Shown here one piece after another: positions 57,164-64,000 of a DNA stretch of 64,000 bases. This DNA comes from Vombatus ursinus. Its lineage: Eukaryota > Chordata > Mammalia > Diprotodontia > Vombatidae. The position numbers and the translations under genes are program-made. A model generated the notes under the pieces. That model did no database searches. It had not been told where the DNA came from and saw only the letters and a program-made list of their open reading frames with translations. Positions within the stretch are counted from its first letter, which is position 1. Each line of letters opens with the position of its first letter. The stretch covers positions 5,278,103 to 5,342,102 of the forward strand of contig NW_020954702.1 in the NCBI RefSeq assembly GCF_900497805.2. Reading direction: 5' to 3'.

Positions 57164-57483
57164 TAGTTATCCCTTCCACTTTGTGGGGATAGGGGGGCCG
57201 GTGCCTTCACGATCTGGAAAAATGGGTAAAATTTTTTGGTCCTCCCTTTGTACCAGAAAAGAAGTCTGAACTTTTTTCTTTTTCTTTTATGGGGTGTTTA
57301 CAAAACCTTATTGTAAAATTTGGGTTAAGTATTTGGTCCTCGGCTCTGTGTTATCTGCTGACCTTTGTGTGTCATCTGCAGCTTCTGCAAAACTCCCCCC
57401 AAAATTCCCATTTAATATTTTATGCCAACCTGTGATATATCAAAACTGTGTTGGGGAAAGTAGCAAAGTGGGAGGGATAACTG
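57164..57483. mobile_element. Tigger/pogo-like MITE in L1
   Basis: 320 bp with inverted ends tagttatccct and agggataactg and a TA on each side (57162-57163 and 57484-57485), the target of Tc1/pogo elements. Inside: gataggggggccggtgcctt. Confidence 0.75.
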
Positions 57484-58763
57484 TAGTATCCTTCAGTCTG
57501 TCTTCAAACATAAATTCTCCCTCTGGAGGCAGATAGTATTTTTCATTGTAAGTCCTTTAGGATTGTCTTGGAGCATTGTATTGCTGAGAATAGCTAAGTC
57601 ATTCACAGTTCATCATGCAATAGTTTTGTTATTGGGTATGATGTTCTCCTGGTTCTGCTCACTTCACTTGCTATCAGTTCATGTAAATCTTTATAGGTTT
57701 TTTCTGAAATCATCCTGCTTTTCATTTCTTATAGCACAATAATATTCCATTACAATCATATATCACAACTTTTTTCAGCCATTCTCCAGTTGATGGGCAT
57801 TCTCTTAATTTCCAATTCTTAGCTACCACAAAAAGAGCAGCCATAAATATTTTTGTACAAATAGATCCTTCCCTTCCCCATCCCCCCCTTTAAAAATCTC
57901 TTTGGGATACAAAACTATTGCGGGATCAAAGGGTTGTATAGCCCTTTGAGCAGTTCTAAATTGCTCTCCAAAATGACTGGGTCAGTTCACTACTCCACCA
58001 ACAATGCATTAGTGTCCCAGTTTTCCCACATCCCCTCCAATATTTATCATTTTCCTTTTTTGTCATATTAGCCAATCTCATAGGTATGAAGTGAGTTGTT
58101 TTAATTTTGTATTTCTCTAATCAATAGTGATTCAGAGCATTTTTTCATAAAACTATAGGTAACTGATTTTTGTCTGAAAACTGCCTATTCATATCCTTTG
58201 ACTATCAATTGGGGAATGACTTGTATTCCTATTTGACTCAATTCTCTACATATAATTTTTCTCCAGAAATAAGTCTTTTATCAGCGATACTTGCTGTAAA
58301 ATTTTTTTTCTCAGTTTTCTGCTTTCCTTCTAATTTTGGTTGAATTGGTTTTGTGCAAAAACTTTTATAATAATCAAAATGATCCATTTTATATTTTATA
58401 ATGCTTTCCATATCTCATTTAGTCCTAAATTCTTCCCTTATCCATAGATTTGACAGGTAAACTATTCCATGCTCTTCTAATTTGCTTATGGTATCACCTT
58501 TTATGTGTAAATCTATTTTATATGTACCCATTTTGACCTTATCTTGGTATACATATTGTAATATGTTTTTCTATACCTAGTTTCCACCATGATGCTTTCC
58601 AGTTTTCCCAGAAGTTTTTATCGAATAATGAGTTTTTGTCTCAAAAGCTTGGATCTTTGGGTTTATCAAACACTAGATTACTATAATTGTTTACTACGAT
58701 GTATTGTGTACCTAATCTATTCCACTGATCCCTGCCACTTTTTTCTTAGCCAGAACCAGACTG

Positions 58764-60816
<2,053 letters not shown>

Positions 60817-61195
60817 CCCAGATTGTTTTAATAATTACCACTTTGCAATACAATTTGAGATCTGGCCAACTTCCTTCACATTTTTTCACTGAGTCCTTTG
60901 ATATTCTTAAGTTCTTCCAGATGAATTTTATAATTTTTTCTAACTCTATGGTAGATTTATTGGTATGGCACTGAATAAGATTAATTTAGGTAGAATTGTC
61001 ATTTTTATTATATTGGCTCAGGCTCCCTATGAGCAATTTTTCTTCTACTTTTCTTATTTGCTTTTTAAGCTTTTCTAGGAGTTCTTTTTGAACCAGAGAC
61101 AAATTTACATTTTTCTTTGAGGCTTTGCAGGTAGCCATTTTGACACTGTTGTGGTCTAAGTTTGTGTCTTGATCCTCCCTGTCACCACAGTAACT

Positions 61196-61590
61196 TTTTT
61201 TAATTAAACAATTTATTTTTAGTTTACAACATTAACTTCCATAAGATTTTGAGTTTCAAATTTTCTCCCCCTTCCTCTCCTGCCCCCTCTCCAAGATGGC
61301 ATGCAATCTGATATAGGCTCTACTTATACATATATATTAAGCATATTTTCACATTATTCATGATATAAAGAAGAATTAGAAATTATGGGAGGAACCACAA
61401 GAAAGAAGAATCAAAACAAAATAACAAAAGAAAAGGAGAGCAAATAGTATGCTTCCATCTGCATTCAGATTCCATAGTTCTTTCTCTGGATACGGGTAGC
61501 TTTCGTCATCATGAGTCTTTTTGAGTTCTTAGATCCTTGCATTGCTGAGAAGAGCCAAGTCATAGTAACTCTCTATAGTCAACTTTATTT
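61196..61590 (-). repeat. L1 3' UTR inserted in the larger L1
   Basis: From tttttttaattaaacaattt through ccccctctccaagatggc to cattgctgagaagagccaag; separates ORF1 sequence from the 5' UTR of the host L1. Confidence 0.75.
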
Positions 61591-62334
61591 TTTTGTTTGT
61601 TTTTTGGAGTTTTTTTGCTCATGTTCTCTGCCTATTTTGTGACTGTGCTTTTATGTAAGAGTTAGGCTGCTGCCACACTGTTCTAAGCTTCTTGTTTCTG
61701 GGCTTGTGGCCTTGCTACTGGCTTTCACTGGGCCTCAGAGCCTAACTGCCCAGTGGCTTACACTGGTGAGGGCTTCCCTATTGGCTTGTACTGGCCTCCC
61801 CAGGGGTGGGATCCTGCTGCTGGCTGGCTTCAGGAGCAGGGTCTTGCTGTCAGTCAGCAATGGGGGTTGGATCTTGATGGTGGGGCCTTGTTCTGCTGCT
61901 GGTCTGGAACTCCTGGCTTGCATGTGGGGCTACTGCGGGGCGAGAGGCTCACTAGGGGATTGCCCTGAGGATCAGAGCCTTTGTGCAATGTTACTGCATG
62001 AGACAGACCTCTCTTGGTAAGATGCTTCTCCAATCCTAAATTGGTTTTGAGGCATTTTTCAAGATTGTTTGGAGGGCAATTTTGGGAGGGCTCCAGGGAG
62101 TTCCTTCCCCACTCTGCCATCTTGGCACCAGAAATTCATTTTATGCTTCTTGATATAAGTCGTTCCTTGTTGAGTTTTTTTTTTAGCTGCCCTATCCTTG
62201 CTGATACACACTGACCTTGCAGTTTACTAGAACCCCTAGAAATGCTTCACGGGAACTATTTTCTAGGTTGGATTTTTTAAAATATGTAAGTATAGGATTT
62301 TAGTAAGATGAAATTAAAAATGATTATTCTAGCT

Positions 62335-62425
62335 GCAAATCAATTTAAAGTATTTATTAGACACCTACTATTGGGAATATAAATTAAAAAGTTAAGGAGA
62401 TTACATTCTAATAGAGGTATATAAC
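62335..62425 (-). repeat. L2 3' end fragment
   Basis: aaagtatttattagacacct and gagattacattctaatagag. Confidence 0.65.
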
Positions 62426-62429
62426 ATTA

Positions 62430-62735
62430 TGGAGGAGTGTTGACTAGGTGTTGACCAGGTCTGATTCAGATAGGTGTAGTGGTTCAGGTTCAGAACAAAA
62501 TGAGACACTTGTAGACTACTTAGCCATCGCATAGAAAGGGTAGAATATTGATTCTATAGAGCACAACATAGCTTCCGTGCTTCTGCGCAAACTTGTTGGC
62601 AAACTGGGCAGAAACCTGAGTGAACACAGGAGATGCCCTCCCTTGTGCCTAGACCTTTGGTAGGCCTTGGCCTCCTATGCTGGGCCCTGCACTGGGTTGA
62701 CTCCACCCCCTCCCCTATAATACTGGAAGTGCTAG
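62430..62735 (-). mobile_element. Possible LTR fossil
   Basis: Resembles the block at 10284-10775 (gttcag-ttca-aacaaaatgag, acttagccatcgcat). Ends not defined. Confidence 0.3.
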
Positions 62736-63200
62736 AGAGTTACTTGTTTAGCCATTCCCCATGATGGCCATCCCCTCAGTTTCCAATTCTTTGCCACCAC
62801 AAAAAGATGATACAAATATGCTAAAAATATAACTAGGCTAAATTTTTTGGACATGGTTCCAAATCCCTCTCCAGAATGGTTGGAGTAGCTCACAGTTCCA
62901 CAAATAGTATATTAATGTACCTATTTTCCCACATCCCCTCCATAATTTATCATTTTCCTTTTGTCATCTTTGCCAATCTGATGGGTGTGAGGTAGTACTT
63001 CAGTTTGTTTTAATTTGAATTTCTTTAATTACTAGTGATTTAGAAAAATTTTTTCATGACTATTGATTACTTTGATTTTTTTCTTCAGAAAACTCCTATT
63101 TACATCCTTTGACCATTTATCAGTTGGGGATTTATAAATTGGCTCAGCTCTCATGAGATGTAATCTTTATCAGGGAAACTTGTTGCCAAGATCTCCACCC
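62736..63200 (-). repeat. L1 ORF2 end and 3' UTR
   Basis: ccattccccatgatggccat, ccctctccagaatggttgga, cccacatcccctccataatt and tttgccaatctgatgggtgt. Confidence 0.88.
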
Positions 63201-63280
63201 CTCCCTCTGAGGCTGCTTCTGGTTATTTTGGAATTACTCTATTTTCTTGGGCTTCTCAACCCACAGTGTTCTCCCCCCTC

Positions 63281-63416
63281 CCCAGGCAATCAGGGTTAAG
63301 TGACTTGCCCAGGGTCACACAGCTACTGAGTATCAAGTGTCTGAGGCTGGATTTGAACTCAGGTCCTCCTGACTCTGGGGTTGGTGCTCTATCTACTGCG
63401 CCACCTAGCTGTCCCT
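63281..63416 (-). repeat. tRNA/CORE-type marsupial SINE
   Basis: caggcaatcagggttaagtg to ctgcgccacctagctgtcc; target-site duplication cacagtgtt at 63262-63270 and 63417-63425. Confidence 0.94.
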
Positions 63417-63425
63417 CACAGTGTT

Positions 63426-64000
63426 TCTTCATTATGTTTATTTATTTATTTTTTTCTTCTCTTTACTTCACATTTTTAGTCTCAGTTCTTGATTAGGAAC
63501 TTTGTGCTCAGGACAATCTTCTCTTAGGCTGCACCCAGTCTCCTTGGTAACCATCTATTGTGGTTGATTCTGTCTCCGCTTCTGTCCTGACAGGCAAGGG
63601 TCAAGATCTGACTTCAGGTACCTGAATACTGGAGTTCACCTTGGCTTGGGATTCTGATTCTTGGTTGGCTTCCAGTCTGTTTTCCTGGAACAGCTTCTCT
63701 CCTCACTTCATAACCTGTTTGCCTACACTCACAATACCTTCCTTGGCAAGGCTCTTCTCCCCACCTCTGCTGGTTTTAATCTGGTTTACTAGAATTTATG
63801 TTGGATTCCTCAGCACAACCCATCTCCCTGCCATTTCTGCTTTCCACGTTTACTTGAGTTGGCTCTGGCTTACCAAGTGAAAACCATCCATCTTTGCCAC
63901 TTCTGGACATATTACTGCACAGTTCTAAACTATAAGATTTCGATTCCATTTCTTTTTAGTTGTCTTTATTGTTGATATTTCTCAGATTCTTTACAGATAT
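63426..64000. other. Unassigned sequence to the window end
   Basis: No gene or named repeat seen; the 79-codon frame near 63641-63880 has no coding character. Confidence 0.4.

Overview
This is a window of a mammalian nuclear genome, almost certainly from a marsupial. The evidence is interspersed-repeat content: many copies of a tRNA-derived/CORE SINE that begins ggggcagctaggtggc, its longer MAR1-like relative, and the marsupial type of L1 3' untranslated region, on a background of old L2, MIR and hAT fossils. I cannot name the species. Repeat family names come from memory of the families, not from a database run.

Two host protein genes can be read in full and lie head to head. RRP1 (ribosomal RNA processing 1, a nucleolar 60S biogenesis factor) is on the minus strand: 13 coding exons from the ATG at 39651 to the stop at 5306, giving 680 residues. 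CSTB (cystatin B, a cytosolic cathepsin inhibitor) is on the plus strand: three coding exons between 48929 and 52996, giving 98 residues. The divergent CSTB/RRP1 pair matches human chromosome 21q22.3. I found no exon of the neighbours expected outside the pair (AGPAT3 on the left, PDXK on the right).

Layout. 1-5.1 kb: intergenic, L2 and L1 debris. 5.1-39.7 kb: RRP1, whose introns are full of SINEs, L1 pieces (nearly all antisense to the gene), L2, MIR, hAT MITEs, a 7SL RNA pseudogene, an RPL21 retrocopy and a Tc1-like transposase fragment. 39.3-39.8 kb: the RRP1 CpG island and promoter. 39.9-48.0 kb: the spacer, made of L1/HAL1-like elements in both orientations, an LTR and SINEs. 48.1-49.2 kb: the CSTB CpG island. 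49-53.1 kb: CSTB. 53.1-64 kb: a repeat field with LTR fossils and a large nested minus-strand L1 that has swallowed a DCTN5 retrocopy with a long 3' UTR, a Tigger-like MITE and another L1 tail.

I see no operon, CRISPR array, phage or other new multi-gene system. The points most worth checking are the RRP1 protein, which mixes features of the human paralogues RRP1 and RRP1B; the ORF1-only (HAL1-like) L1 derivatives; the well-dated nests of retrocopies with visible target-site duplications; and promoter motifs of the two genes.
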